Assembly: GCF_016820575.1 (NCBI RefSeq) | Contig: NZ_JAEMQH010000003.1 | Coordinates: 310,001 to 374,000 of the forward strand | Length of the DNA: 64,000 nucleotides | Direction: 5' to 3' | Source: Marinobacter sediminum | Lineage (GTDB): Bacteria > Pseudomonadota > Gammaproteobacteria > Pseudomonadales > Oleiphilaceae | Shown: positions 1 through 7,604 of the stretch, piece after piece | Layout of the letters: the number at the start of each line of letters is the position of its first letter | How positions within the stretch are numbered: position 1 is the stretch's first letter | Notes under the pieces: generated by a model | Databases searched by the model: none | What the model was told of the DNA's origin: nothing | Seen by the model: the letters and a program-made list of their open reading frames with translations, nothing else | Program-made: the position numbers and the translations under genes

Positions 1-345
1 AACCTGCCCTGGCTGGTGGGTGAAGGCTGGGCCAAGCGCATGATTCTGTGCGGCGAGCGGGTCAAAGCCGACAAGGCCCTGCAGATTGGCCTGGTGGAAG
101 AAGTGGTTCCCTCCGGCACCAGTCTGGATAAGGCACTGGAACTGGCGGAAATGGCCTGCAAGCAAAGCCCGTCCTCCACAGCCCGTTGCAAGACCCTGGT
201 GATGAGCGCCCGTGATGGCCGCAGCCACGACGACGGCTGGCGCATGGAGCGTGAACTGTTCGTGGAGCTGTTCTCCACGGAAGACCAGAAAGAAGGCGTG
301 AATGCCTTCCTGGAAAAGCGCACACCGGACTGGAAAAACCGCTAA
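1..345 (+). CDS. Enoyl-CoA hydratase/isomerase (crotonase) family protein, C-terminal part
   Basis: The reading frame is open from base 1 and ends in TAA at 343-345, so only about 114 C-terminal residues are visible and the start lies outside the window. The fragment has the late crotonase pattern: a helix with AKRMILCGERV, then KALQIGLVEEVVP, which is the usual 'A.. GLV..VV' segment, and a C-terminal trimerisation helix ending EGVNAFLEKRTPDW. The oxyanion-hole and catalytic residues lie upstream, so the substrate cannot be read. It sits 46 bp before a 3-hydroxyisobutyryl-CoA hydrolase and mmsB on the same strand, which suggests the hydratase step of valine/isobutyryl-CoA degradation (methacrylyl-CoA to 3-hydroxyisobutyryl-CoA). 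The family is certain; the exact step is inferred from neighbours. Confidence 0.85.
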   Translation, partial: NLPWLVGEGWAKRMILCGERVKADKALQIGLVEEVVPSGTSLDKALELAEMACKQSPSSTARCKTLVMSARDGRSHDDGWRMERELFVELFSTEDQKEGVNAFLEKRTPDWKNR

Positions 346-391
346 CAAATTGCTGGAGAGCCGCTGCCGGGCAGCGGCTGAAGGAAACGCT

Positions 392-1465
392 ATGAGTGAC
401 CAACCCATTATTTTTGAAGAGTGGACCACCGGTGATGACGCACTAATCGCCGTGGCTCGCCTGAATACCCCGAAAGCGCTCAATTCGCTCTCGCTGGAAA
501 TGATCCGCCTGCTCACGCCACAGCTCAAGCGCTGGGCGGAAGATCCGCGCATTGGCGCGGTCTGGCTGGAATCGGAAGGCGACAAGGCATTCTGTGCCGG
601 TGGCGACATCGTGGCCCTGTATCGCAGCATGACCGAGCCTCAGGGCGCCAGCGAAGGCGAAGCCTTCTTCACCGAAGAGTACGAACTGAATTACCTGCTC
701 CACACCTTCCCCAAGCCGATTGTGTGCTGGGGCCATGGCATCGTCATGGGCGGCGGCATGGGCATCCTGGAAGGCGCCTCGCACCGTGTGGTGACTGAAA
801 AGTCCAAGCTCGCCATGCCGGAAATCACCATTGGCCTGTACCCCGATGTTGCCGCTGGCTGGTTCCTGAACCGCACGCCTGGCCGAACCGGGATGTTCCT
901 GGGCCTGACCGGCGCGCGCATGAACGGCGCCGACGCTGTCTTTACCGGCCTGGCCGATCGCTTTATCAAGCACGAGCTGAAAGCCGATGTCGTTGCTGAG
1001 CTTTGCAAAAAGACCTGGCAGGGCGAAGATCCCCACGCCGTGGTTGGCAGTGTTCTGCGCCAGTTTGAGCAGCAAAGTTCCGATGCGATGCCGGAATCGC
1101 CGATTCGCAGTCAATTTGACGAGATCAACCGGGTAACCGATGCCGATTCCCTGGAGGCGGTGGTCAGTCAGCTCAGCGAGCTGTCCAGCGGTGACAGCTG
1201 GTTGGCCAAGGCGACCAAGTCCCTGGCGTCCGCGTCGCCCACGTCCCTGGCTCTGGTGTGGGGCCACCTGAACGGCTGCAAGCACAACAGCCTGAAGGAA
1301 GTTCTTGATAAGGAACTGGTGCTGTCGAAGAAGTGCCTGAGCAAAGGCGAATTCGCCGAAGGCATCCGGGCACTGTTGATCGATAAGGATCAGCAACCAC
1401 GGTGGCGCTACGCGTCGCTGGCGGAGATGGACAGCGCCTGGATGGACGACTTTTTTAACGCATAG
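392..1465 (+). CDS. 3-hydroxyisobutyryl-CoA hydrolase (HIBCH-type crotonase)
   Basis: This 357-residue protein should hydrolyse 3-hydroxyisobutyryl-CoA to free 3-hydroxyisobutyrate in cytoplasmic valine catabolism, giving the substrate for the next gene, mmsB. The oxyanion-hole glycines are at FCAGGD (about 67-72) and MGGGMG (119-124). The segment AMPEITIGLYPDV (141-153) carries the Glu (144) and Asp (152) that set HIBCH-type hydrolases apart from ordinary hydratases, and the length of about 350-380 aa also fits HIBCH rather than a 260-aa hydratase. ATG at 392 follows AAGGAAACGCT. An upstream in-frame extension to 302 would overlap the previous gene and has no family similarity, so it was not used. 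Acetyl/propionyl-type hydratases of the same fold are less likely. Confidence 0.9.
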   Translation: MSDQPIIFEEWTTGDDALIAVARLNTPKALNSLSLEMIRLLTPQLKRWAEDPRIGAVWLESEGDKAFCAGGDIVALYRSMTEPQGASEGEAFFTEEYELNYLLHTFPKPIVCWGHGIVMGGGMGILEGASHRVVTEKSKLAMPEITIGLYPDVAAGWFLNRTPGRTGMFLGLTGARMNGADAVFTGLADRFIKHELKADVVAELCKKTWQGEDPHAVVGSVLRQFEQQSSDAMPESPIRSQFDEINRVTDADSLEAVVSQLSELSSGDSWLAKATKSLASASPTSLALVWGHLNGCKHNSLKEVLDKELVLSKKCLSKGEFAEGIRALLIDKDQQPRWRYASLAEMDSAWMDDFFNA

Positions 1466-1525
1466 CCAAATGGCCACCGGCAGCGGTGGCCCACATAACC
1501 GACTAGAACAATAAGGAGAAGGGAT

Positions 1526-2413
1526 ATGGCAACGATTACCTTTATCGGCCTCGGTAACATGGGTGGCCCCATGGCCGGCAACCTGGTGAAAGCCGGGCAC
1601 GACGTCACTGTGTTCGATTTGTCCAAAGAAGCGGTTCAAACACTGGTCTCAGAAGGCGCCAAGACCGCCGACACCGCCCACGAAGCGGCTAAAGGTGCGG
1701 AATGTGTGATCACCATGCTGCCCGCGGGTCAGCACGTGGAAGCAGTGTATCTGGGCGATGACGGTCTATTAGCGAAGCTGCCTGAAGGCACCCTGGTGAT
1801 CGATTCCTCCACCATTGCACCGGAAACGGCGCGCGGCGTGGCGGAAGCAGCCAAGGCCCGCAACATTCCGTTCCTGGATGCGCCGGTCTCCGGCGGTGTT
1901 GGCGGTGCTAAAGCTGGTACCCTGACCTTCATCTGTGGCGGTGCCGAGGATACCTTCGCCAAGGCCAAGCCGATTCTTGATGCCATGGGCAAGAACATCT
2001 TCCACGCCGGCGAGCACGGTTCTGGTCAGGTCGCTAAAATCTGCAACAACATGCTGCTGGCGATCCTGATGGCCGGTACCAGTGAAGCACTGGCGCTGGG
2101 TGTGAAGAACGGCCTGGATCCAGCCGTGCTGTCGGAAATCATGAAGCAGAGCTCCGGCGGTAACTGGGCACTGAACGTGTACAACCCCTGGCCGGGTGTG
2201 ATGGAAAACGCGCCTGCCTCGCGCAATTACGAGGGCGGCTTCCTGGTCAATCTGATGACCAAGGACCTGGGTTTGGCGTTCGACAATGCAGTGAAGAATC
2301 AGGCGTCCATCCCCATGGGCTCACTGGCTCGCAACCTGTTCTCACTCCACGCCGGGCAGGGCAACGGCACGCTGGACTTCTCCAGCATCCAGCGTCTGTA
2401 CAAGCCCGAGTAA
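1526..2413 (+). CDS. mmsB: 3-hydroxyisobutyrate dehydrogenase
   Basis: NAD-dependent oxidation of 3-hydroxyisobutyrate to methylmalonate semialdehyde, late in valine catabolism. The 295-residue protein starts with a Rossmann dinucleotide motif GLGNMG (8-13). It has the family substrate-binding signature DAPVSGGVGGAKAGTL (118-133) and the catalytic lysine in GQVAKICNN (Lys171). The length is that of the family. AAGGAG lies 8-14 bp upstream of ATG 1526. It is the last gene of the operon: a perfect 10-bp hairpin with a T-rich tail follows 19 bp after the stop. Close relatives such as tartronate semialdehyde or gamma-hydroxybutyrate reductases share these motifs, but the adjacent 3-hydroxyisobutyryl-CoA hydrolase makes mmsB by far the best reading. 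Confidence 0.95.
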   Translation: MATITFIGLGNMGGPMAGNLVKAGHDVTVFDLSKEAVQTLVSEGAKTADTAHEAAKGAECVITMLPAGQHVEAVYLGDDGLLAKLPEGTLVIDSSTIAPETARGVAEAAKARNIPFLDAPVSGGVGGAKAGTLTFICGGAEDTFAKAKPILDAMGKNIFHAGEHGSGQVAKICNNMLLAILMAGTSEALALGVKNGLDPAVLSEIMKQSSGGNWALNVYNPWPGVMENAPASRNYEGGFLVNLMTKDLGLAFDNAVKNQASIPMGSLARNLFSLHAGQGNGTLDFSSIQRLYKPE

Positions 2414-2432
2414 AACCGCTGGCAAAGCGGCT

Positions 2433-2467
2433 CCATGGGCACGGAAGATTGTGCCCATGGTTTTCTT
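2433..2467 (+). terminator. Rho-independent terminator after mmsB
   Basis: CCATGGGCAC (2433-2442) pairs perfectly with GTGCCCATGG (2451-2460) across an 8-nt loop and is followed directly by TTTTCTTTCC. It ends the valine catabolic operon on the plus strand. Confidence 0.9.
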
Positions 2468-2521
2468 TCCTGCCCCAAATAAGAAAGGCCTGTGATCACG
2501 GCCCTGAATCAGCCAGTCACC

Positions 2522-2905
2522 TTATTCTTCGCTGCACTCGGATAATCGGCTGCCAGACGCCTTCGATTCGACAATGATTGCATGGCTTGGGCTGCTGCCA
2601 GTGTTTGCGCCGGTGTGTGTCTGCGCAGGTGACCAGATGACATCGCCCGCCTTAAAACTTCGATTGATGACCTTGCCGTCGGGCAAATGGATCACTCGAT
2701 CGAACGGTGTGAGGGCGTAGAGCACAAAAGCCGGGTGCTGGTGCTCGTGAGTGATGTCTCCCGGCTGGTCGCGGTACTCAAGCACTCGCACACAGCTGTT
2801 TTCCAGCAGGACTGTGTACTTATCGCCATCCGTGGTGACGGGATCTGCGGCGAAAGCGGGCATGGAACCTATAAGAAGCGCGAGGGTAAACCGGTGGGTG
2901 TGCAT
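2522..2905 (-). CDS. Secreted single-domain cupin protein
   Basis: This 127-residue protein starts with a signal peptide (hydrophobic segment LALLIGSMPAFA, likely cleaved after AFA). The mature part is one small beta-barrel cupin. Cupin motif 1 is seen around THEHQHPAFVLY and motif 2 around AGDVIWSPAQTHTGAN, giving plausible metal-ligand histidines. It probably sits in the periplasm. No catalytic assignment is possible: small cupins include sugar-binding proteins, dioxygenase-like enzymes and metal-binding proteins. It is monocistronic and converges with mmsB. Confidence 0.75.
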   Translation of the reverse strand: MHTHRFTLALLIGSMPAFAADPVTTDGDKYTVLLENSCVRVLEYRDQPGDITHEHQHPAFVLYALTPFDRVIHLPDGKVINRSFKAGDVIWSPAQTHTGANTGSSPSHAIIVESKASGSRLSECSEE

Positions 2906-3049
2906 GGGGACCTCCTGATCCGGGCAGATGCCCGACTGTCGCCTCTCTCAAGTCTAGGTGGTTAGCCTCGTTCCAGCGAAGGTTCTACGCAAGATAACGA
3001 GAGCGCCGGAATTCCGCCTGACTATGAGGTGTGGGCACGCGAGCTGCTG

Positions 3050-4054
3050 TCAGGCCATAAGATCGGAGCTGACCTCGTTGTCGCAACGGCCGGTAAGCTC
3101 AAACGTGCGGACGTTGTTGAGTGTGATGGAGACAATGTTGTTGAGTGCATCCTCCGTGAAGAACGCCTGATGTGCGGTGATCAGCACATTGGGAAAGGTC
3201 AGAAGGCGCATGAACACATCGTCCTGAATGACCTGGTTAGACAGGTCCTCAAAGAACAGGTCCGCTTCCTCTTCGTAAACATCCAACCCCAAGTGCCCGA
3301 TTTTTCGGGTTTTTAATCCGTCGAGAACCGCCCGGCTGTCCACAATGGCACCCCGGCTGGTGTTGATCAGCATCACGCCGGGTTTCATGCGCGCAATGGA
3401 GGCGTGGTTGATCAGGTGATGGGTGTCCGGCGTGAGGGGGCAATTCAGCGAGACTACATCCGCCTGCTCGAACAGCGCATCCAGACTCACGTAATGCAGG
3501 CCCAGTGCTTTGCAGCGGTCATTCTCTATCGGGTCGTGGGCGATCACCCGCATGCCGAAACCGATCAGGATCTGCGCCAGCACTCGGCCGATCCTGCCGG
3601 TACCGATGATGCCGGCGGTGCGGCCATACAGGTCAAAACCCATAAGGCCGTTCAGGGTGAAGTTGCCTTCCCGGACCCGATTGTAGGCCCGATGGATCCT
3701 GCGGTTGAGAGAGAGCATCAGCGCCACGGTGTGTTCCGCCACCGCATGGGGAGAATAAGCCGGAACCCGCACAACCGTCAGTCCGAGTCGCTGCGCCTCC
3801 GGCAGATCCACGTGGTTGAAGCCGGCGCTGCGCAGAGCAATCAACTGGGTGCCGTTGGCCGCCAACTGATTCAGCACCGGCGCCGAGAGATCATCGTTCA
3901 CAAACACGCAGACCGCCGGGTAGCCGGCGGCCAGAGCCGCCGTCTGACTGTCCAGGTGTGGCTCCAGGAAATCCAGCTCGTGTTGGCCCGACTGGTTATG
4001 GCGCACGAAGAAGTCCCGTTCGTAGGACTTGGTGTTGAAGATGGCCATTTTCAT
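3050..4054 (-). CDS. ldhA: D-lactate dehydrogenase (2-hydroxyacid dehydrogenase family)
   Basis: A 334-residue cytoplasmic NAD-dependent dehydrogenase that should interconvert pyruvate and D-lactate. The Rossmann motif GTGRIG is at 151-156. The catalytic triad of the family is visible: Arg234 in NTSRGAIVD, Glu263 in [11 protein letters not shown] and His295 in [13 protein letters not shown]. The [13 protein letters not shown] stretch and the TPDTHHLI segment are typical of fermentative LdhA rather than of phosphoglycerate or formate dehydrogenases. ATG 4054 is preceded by GGAGG. The gene stands alone on the minus strand, so no pathway context supports it, but the motifs are strong. Confidence 0.9.
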   Translation of the reverse strand: MKMAIFNTKSYERDFFVRHNQSGQHELDFLEPHLDSQTAALAAGYPAVCVFVNDDLSAPVLNQLAANGTQLIALRSAGFNHVDLPEAQRLGLTVVRVPAYSPHAVAEHTVALMLSLNRRIHRAYNRVREGNFTLNGLMGFDLYGRTAGIIGTGRIGRVLAQILIGFGMRVIAHDPIENDRCKALGLHYVSLDALFEQADVVSLNCPLTPDTHHLINHASIARMKPGVMLINTSRGAIVDSRAVLDGLKTRKIGHLGLDVYEEEADLFFEDLSNQVIQDDVFMRLLTFPNVLITAHQAFFTEDALNNIVSITLNNVRTFELTGRCDNEVSSDLMA

Positions 4055-4113
4055 GGAGGCCTCCGGAAAATCGGGTTTCGGGGCAGGTGATGGCTGGAAA
4101 ATTCCAGCGCCGA

Positions 4114-4461
4114 CTATTCGTCCAAAATCATCTGAAACCCGCCGTAGATCAACCGGCCACCATCGAACGGCATCGGGTTATCCCGCATGCGCGGGTCATT
4201 CATGATCTTGGTCATTCCGGCATTCCGGGCTTCCCGTGAGGGCCACAGCACCCATGAAAACACCACCGTCTCATCCTCACCGCACTGCACGGCTTGTGGA
4301 AAAGAAGTCTTTTCGCCCGTGGGTACATCGTCGCCCCAGCACTCAACCAAACGAAGGGCTCCATGCTCTTTAAAAACGCGGGCAGCTTCGCTGGCGTGGC
4401 GGATGTAAGCGTCTTTGTTATTGGTTGGTACGGCCGCGACAAATCCTTCTACGTAGTCCAT
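4114..4461 (-). CDS. DUF1428 family protein
   Basis: A 115-residue protein beginning [12 protein letters not shown], the usual start of DUF1428 proteins, which have a dimeric ferredoxin-like (alpha/beta barrel) fold. Family marks are the [17 protein letters not shown] segment, [13 protein letters not shown], and the end [12 protein letters not shown]. The start at 4461 was chosen because GGAG lies 8-11 bp upstream. An in-frame extension to 4566 has no family similarity. The biochemical role of DUF1428 is not known. It lies between ldhA and a GNAT gene on the same strand. Confidence 0.85.
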   Translation of the reverse strand: MDYVEGFVAAVPTNNKDAYIRHASEAARVFKEHGALRLVECWGDDVPTGEKTSFPQAVQCGEDETVVFSWVLWPSREARNAGMTKIMNDPRMRDNPMPFDGGRLIYGGFQMILDE

Positions 4462-4559
4462 GGTTGGCTCTCCTTGGCGTGAACACGCGGAAGGCAATGG
4501 CACCGCAGGGACTTCTACCTTGCGTGATTGGTTGGTGAGGTGAGGTCCAATCGCTGGGT

Positions 4560-5096
4560 TCACCAAAGTGCCGGGTCGTCGAACGCTTCAACGCAGCCAG
4601 CGCGTCCTGGCAGGCGGTTCATTGCAGCGCCCGCCAGAGACAGGCCCAGCCAGCCCTCCGGATACGACAATTCAAACGGCGCTCTCGCTACCTGCTGGGA
4701 GACAGGTTTGAACCCCACCTTTGAATAATAGTTCGGATCGCCGTAGGTGAAGATTAGTTCCACGCCTTGCTGGCCCATTTGCTCGATGCCAAACCGAATG
4801 AGCTGTTGGCCGATGCCCTGGCTCTGGTGTTTCGTAGACACGGCGACGGGTGACAGCAGGCACGCGTTAATGGGTGAATCGAACGTTAAGGGCGTGAAGA
4901 ATATACAGCCAATGATGTTGCCTCGTTCGGTGGCAACAAAACCGAAGACCTTCTCGGCTTCGGTGTCGTCCATCAGTCGCCGCGCCAGACGTCCCACCTG
5001 TTCCCCTTCTGCTGCGCCATCTGAGGCGGAGAAGGTTTGGGTAAACAGGGTCTGGATCTCTTCCTTATCGCACTCGATGTGGGGGGAAAACTTCAT
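4560..5096 (-). CDS. GNAT family N-acetyltransferase (YhbS-like)
   Basis: A 178-residue acetyl-CoA-dependent N-acetyltransferase. The acetyl-CoA pyrophosphate loop is seen as HQSQGIGQQLIRFG (Q-x-x-G-x-G/A), preceded by the beta-strand LSPVAVSTKH and followed by IFTYGDPNYYSKVGFKP, the 'D..YY..GF' ending typical of YhbS-type members. The substrate cannot be read from sequence. The C-terminal tail ADD is not informative. It is followed by the DUF1428 gene with about 100 bp between them, so co-transcription is possible but not shown. Confidence 0.85.
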   Translation of the reverse strand: MKFSPHIECDKEEIQTLFTQTFSASDGAAEGEQVGRLARRLMDDTEAEKVFGFVATERGNIIGCIFFTPLTFDSPINACLLSPVAVSTKHQSQGIGQQLIRFGIEQMGQQGVELIFTYGDPNYYSKVGFKPVSQQVARAPFELSYPEGWLGLSLAGAAMNRLPGRAGCVEAFDDPALW

Positions 5097-5144
5097 ATCC
5101 TGTTATTTCCGTTAGCGAATCCGGGTTTCATGATTTTTTCGCAT

Positions 5145-5870
5145 TCACGTGGACAGGGATTCAGCCAGGCTACGCAGCAACTTCCCGCCATCCCCGCGCC
5201 ACGCGCTGCCATGCATGCACGCCAGCGTGGTCGGATCGGTCGCCGCCAGGCGTTCAAGCATCGCGTCAGCATTCCTGGTGTGGGAGAAGTAATCCATCTT
5301 GTGCCGGAAGGCTTCGCTGGGCCCCAGAATGTCGGCTTCGGTGATGGGCGGGAGCTTGCTGCCTCCCTGCGTAAACAAATCCCCGCAGAGTAGGGTGCGC
5401 GTGGTTTCCTCGGTCAGAAAGCCGCACTCCCAGGCATGGGGCAGGTGAGGGGCATCGAACCAGCGAACCGCATGCGTGCCCAGGGAGATCAGCTCTCCAT
5501 CGGCGAGGGCGCGCGGGCTGCGATCGGCCAGGTCTTCGATGGACACCATCGCCGCGACGCGCCCGCACAAAGGGACTGAGTGCGGTGCCACCGCAAGCCA
5601 CTCGTTCAGCGACCCGCATTCATCTGCTTCCACATGGGAAAAGCCGATGTACCGGAGCTTCTCAACCGGCAGGATGCTGGCTACTGCTTCCCGAACAAGC
5701 GGAAACAACTTTCTTGGCCCGGTGTGGAACAGCAAGGGTTCCTCATCCAGGATCAGGTACTGATTGAACGAGAAGCCGCTGCCGGGAATCGACACCGGTG
5801 TGTTGATTCGATAAATGCCATCGGAAATCTCGTGAACATTGGTGCCCGATTCACGGTTGGTAACACCCAT
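5145..5870 (-). CDS. MBL-fold metallo-hydrolase, flavodiiron/ODP-like ligand set
   Basis: A 241-residue metallo-beta-lactamase-fold protein. The first metal motif is SHVEADE (about 78-84), that is H-x-E-x-D rather than the hydrolytic H-x-H-x-D-H. That is the ligand pattern of flavodiiron proteins and stand-alone oxygen-binding di-iron proteins. Further ligands are plausible at HLPHAWECG (His145), CGDLF (Asp164) and CMHGSAWRG. There is no flavodoxin domain and no signal peptide, so an ODP-like cytoplasmic oxygen or redox sensor is a better guess than a lactamase or glyoxalase. It is monocistronic. Confidence 0.75.
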   Translation of the reverse strand: MGVTNRESGTNVHEISDGIYRINTPVSIPGSGFSFNQYLILDEEPLLFHTGPRKLFPLVREAVASILPVEKLRYIGFSHVEADECGSLNEWLAVAPHSVPLCGRVAAMVSIEDLADRSPRALADGELISLGTHAVRWFDAPHLPHAWECGFLTEETTRTLLCGDLFTQGGSKLPPITEADILGPSEAFRHKMDYFSHTRNADAMLERLAATDPTTLACMHGSAWRGDGGKLLRSLAESLST

Positions 5871-6029
5871 AAGCCCTCCTGGCCATGCCGTCGACGTACG
5901 ATCCCCTGTTCCATGAGCATAGATTCAAAACCTGAGCGTAGCCATGGTTAGGCTTTTGACCTGCTGGCAACCCCCGAGTTCTAACGGACGTAAAAGCGGA
6001 AGTAGAAAACCTGTCGGCCGAAGCCTCGG

Positions 6030-6506
6030 TCAAAGCCGATGTCGGCTCATCAGAATCTCATAGATTTCATACACCGCTGCCACTTCCATTTCCGGGCCAC
6101 TGAAACTCTCAAGGTCGTTCTGCTCCAGCTTCTCTCGTAATTCGGGCGCCAAATTCCTTTGAATCCAGCCTCCCAGTAATCGTAAAAACTTTCTTTCATC
6201 CGGCCCGCCGGTCGAGGGCCAGTAGAGGTAGGGCACCAGCTTGGGGTTCCTGATGTAGAACAGAGTGAAAGATGCCCGATCACTGTCCGCATCACCCTGA
6301 ACACCAAAATGGAACTCGTAGCCGTCCTTGTCCACAAAGGCGGCAGAGATTGAGCCGCCATCTGACGAGACGGACGCTGAGCCGAGGGTGATTGGCTGCT
6401 CCAGATCGGGCAGGGCGGTAATGTAGTACTGGAAGACGATGCCCGAGAGTAAGATTACGATAAGGGTCGCAAGTGCTATGGATTTGATGGCGGAGTCCTT
6501 ATTCAA
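6030..6506 (-). CDS. Hypothetical membrane-anchored protein
   Basis: A 158-residue protein that is not recognised. It has one N-terminal membrane segment (ALATLIVILLSGIVFQYY) and a soluble domain probably on the periplasmic side. The frame opens only at a TTG codon (6506) after an in-frame stop, with no clear Shine-Dalgarno sequence, so the exact start is uncertain. It is one of three small minus-strand genes in the attC-containing region at 6.0-7.9 kb and may be a gene cassette. It looks slightly lower in G+C than the catabolic operons around it. Confidence 0.55.
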   Translation of the reverse strand: MNKDSAIKSIALATLIVILLSGIVFQYYITALPDLEQPITLGSASVSSDGGSISAAFVDKDGYEFHFGVQGDADSDRASFTLFYIRNPKLVPYLYWPSTGGPDERKFLRLLGGWIQRNLAPELREKLEQNDLESFSGPEMEVAAVYEIYEILMSRHRL

Positions 6507-6704
6507 AAGTATGACAGAGTGGCGGTACTAATCGGGTGTTCAGCGATCACGAATAGCCCATCAAACTAACACAGTTGAGGCCCTGCCAACCGCTCCTTTC
6601 GACTTCGAATAGCTTCCGTTAGAAAGTCCATCAAGGCAGGAATCCTCGCGGCGCCCTGAGAAGGCTCCTCGCTGGGCAGGTGTGGGGGGAAGTGCAGAAC
6701 GAAC

Positions 6705-6722
6705 TGGAATGACTGGTTAGGC
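6705..6722 (-). repeat. Left half of an attC-like site
   Basis: Five bases after the stop codon of the SecD-like gene the minus strand reads GCCTAACCAGTCATTCCAG, close to the 5' half of common attC sites (a RYYYAAC box followed by a TCATTCAAG-like box). A convincing matching right half was not found within 100 bp. A weak partner with GTTAGTTT lies near 6565. It may be a truncated or very long site. Confidence 0.35.
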
Positions 6723-6727
6723 ATTTC

Positions 6728-7096
6728 TCAGTCTCCCGCCCCGCACGGAGCTTCCGGCAGTTTGCCTGCCAGAGTTCGCTGCCAGGCAGTGGCAACCTCT
6801 TGGGAACTGAATGCTCTATGTAAGTGCCCACTAGAAATTGACACCCATATTGTCGCCCTCAAGAACTCCCGATCACCGACAAGAAGACGGCTCATGCTGC
6901 CGATGTTTGATTCAGTGAACCTCTCAAAACTCGTGGCTCCAACTTCCGTCAGTTTTACGTGGACCGGCCACCCATTTTCGGTCTGTGCTCCTGTTGCCGA
7001 CTGCTGCACGTAGGCCGAACAAAGGTGAAAGTCTGGCCCAGCTTCTGCCACCACAACGCTGGGGGTAACCAGCAACATAATAGCGATCCATTTCAT
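6728..7096 (-). CDS. Small secreted protein resembling the SecD P1-head subdomain
   Basis: A 122-residue protein with a signal peptide (IAIMLLVTPSVVVAEA) and a mature part that follows the pattern of the SecDF P1 head: VHVKLTEVGATSFERFTESN, then RATIWVSISSGHLHRAFSSQEVATAWQRTLAGKLPEAPC. In SecD this corresponds to 'L...G...F...T..N.G', then 'I..G..I.G.F...EA..LA..L..G.LP'. It has none of SecD's membrane helices and no SecF partner, so it is a stand-alone periplasmic domain and not part of the translocase. Its ATG is 9 bp after a convincing attC site and its stop is 5 bp before an attC-like half, so it looks like an integron gene cassette. The function is unknown. Confidence 0.65.
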   Translation of the reverse strand: MKWIAIMLLVTPSVVVAEAGPDFHLCSAYVQQSATGAQTENGWPVHVKLTEVGATSFERFTESNIGSMSRLLVGDREFLRATIWVSISSGHLHRAFSSQEVATAWQRTLAGKLPEAPCGAGD

Positions 7097-7104
7097 CGTG
7101 ACGA

Positions 7105-7194
7105 TTGCCTAACGCCAGCCATAAGCGGTGCCCAGACAAGGGCGTCCGGTGGAGGGCCATCGGCCTGGAACAACCTTAATGGCCTTGTTAATTG
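7105..7194 (-). repeat. Integron attC recombination site
   Basis: On the minus strand the site starts at the TAA stop of the GNAT gene (AATTAACAAGGCCATTAAGG) and ends at CCGCTTATGGCTGGCGTTAGGC. The right box is GTTAGGC, a perfect GTTRRRY core. The two arms form an imperfect inverted repeat: TAAC.. GCCATTAAG.. TG..CCAG against TAAC..GCCAT-AAG..TG..CCAG, with unpaired bases as expected for extrahelical attC bases. The length of about 88 bp is normal. It lies between two short genes of the same orientation, exactly where cassette boundaries put it. Confidence 0.75.
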
Positions 7195-7604
7195 CCAATG
7201 GTCGCCCCCGCATCCAGAACCCAGCAGCGAGCATTGTGCGTGTATCCCAGTTGACCATAGTAGGAACTGGCAGCTGGAGCTGCGAGTAGTATCACCTTGC
7301 AATGGGGACCAAGCTGTAACTGAGTCAGGGACTGCAACCGCTTACCTATGCCTGATCTCTGGTAACCCTGATGTACTGCAAGATCGGATAAATAGCAGGC
7401 ATAGTGAAAGTCGGTGACGCTGCGGGCAATACCAACAAGCAGCGAACCATCCCAGGCGCTAATGATGAGGTTGGAATTTGCTACCATTCCCTCCATACAC
7501 GACCGATCCTGTATCGGTCTGCGCTCTCCAAGCGTCGAGTTTTCAAGCAGGCCAATGAACTGGTCGGTTGTGATGGGAGGGTTCACTTTGAATTCGATGG
7601 TCAT
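7188..7604 (-). CDS. GNAT family N-acetyltransferase, likely cassette-borne
   Basis: A 138-residue GNAT protein. The acetyl-CoA loop is YQRSGIGKRLQ after the strand CYLSDLAVHQG, and the C-terminal YYGQLGYTHNARCW is the family's 'YY..LGY' motif. ATG 7604 was chosen because AAGGAAAG lies directly upstream; the TTG five codons earlier would leave that sequence inside the gene. The stop codon overlaps the start of an attC site, as is usual for integron cassettes, and GNAT genes are common cassette cargo. The substrate is unknown. Confidence 0.8.
   Translation of the reverse strand: MTIEFKVNPPITTDQFIGLLENSTLGERRPIQDRSCMEGMVANSNLIISAWDGSLLVGIARSVTDFHYACYLSDLAVHQGYQRSGIGKRLQSLTQLQLGPHCKVILLAAPAASSYYGQLGYTHNARCWVLDAGATIGN

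Noticed and set aside
443..1639. A 398-codon minus-strand open frame opposite the 3-hydroxyisobutyryl-CoA hydrolase
   Set aside because: It overlaps two strong catabolic genes on the other strand and shows no motif.
5941..5960. GTTAGGC next to the 5.9-kb gene gap as a further attC right end
   Set aside because: It is on the opposite strand from the other sites and has no matching left arm.
6631..6831. A 66-codon minus-strand open frame overlapping the SecD-like gene
   Set aside because: It is in another frame of the better-supported signal-peptide protein and has no start signals.
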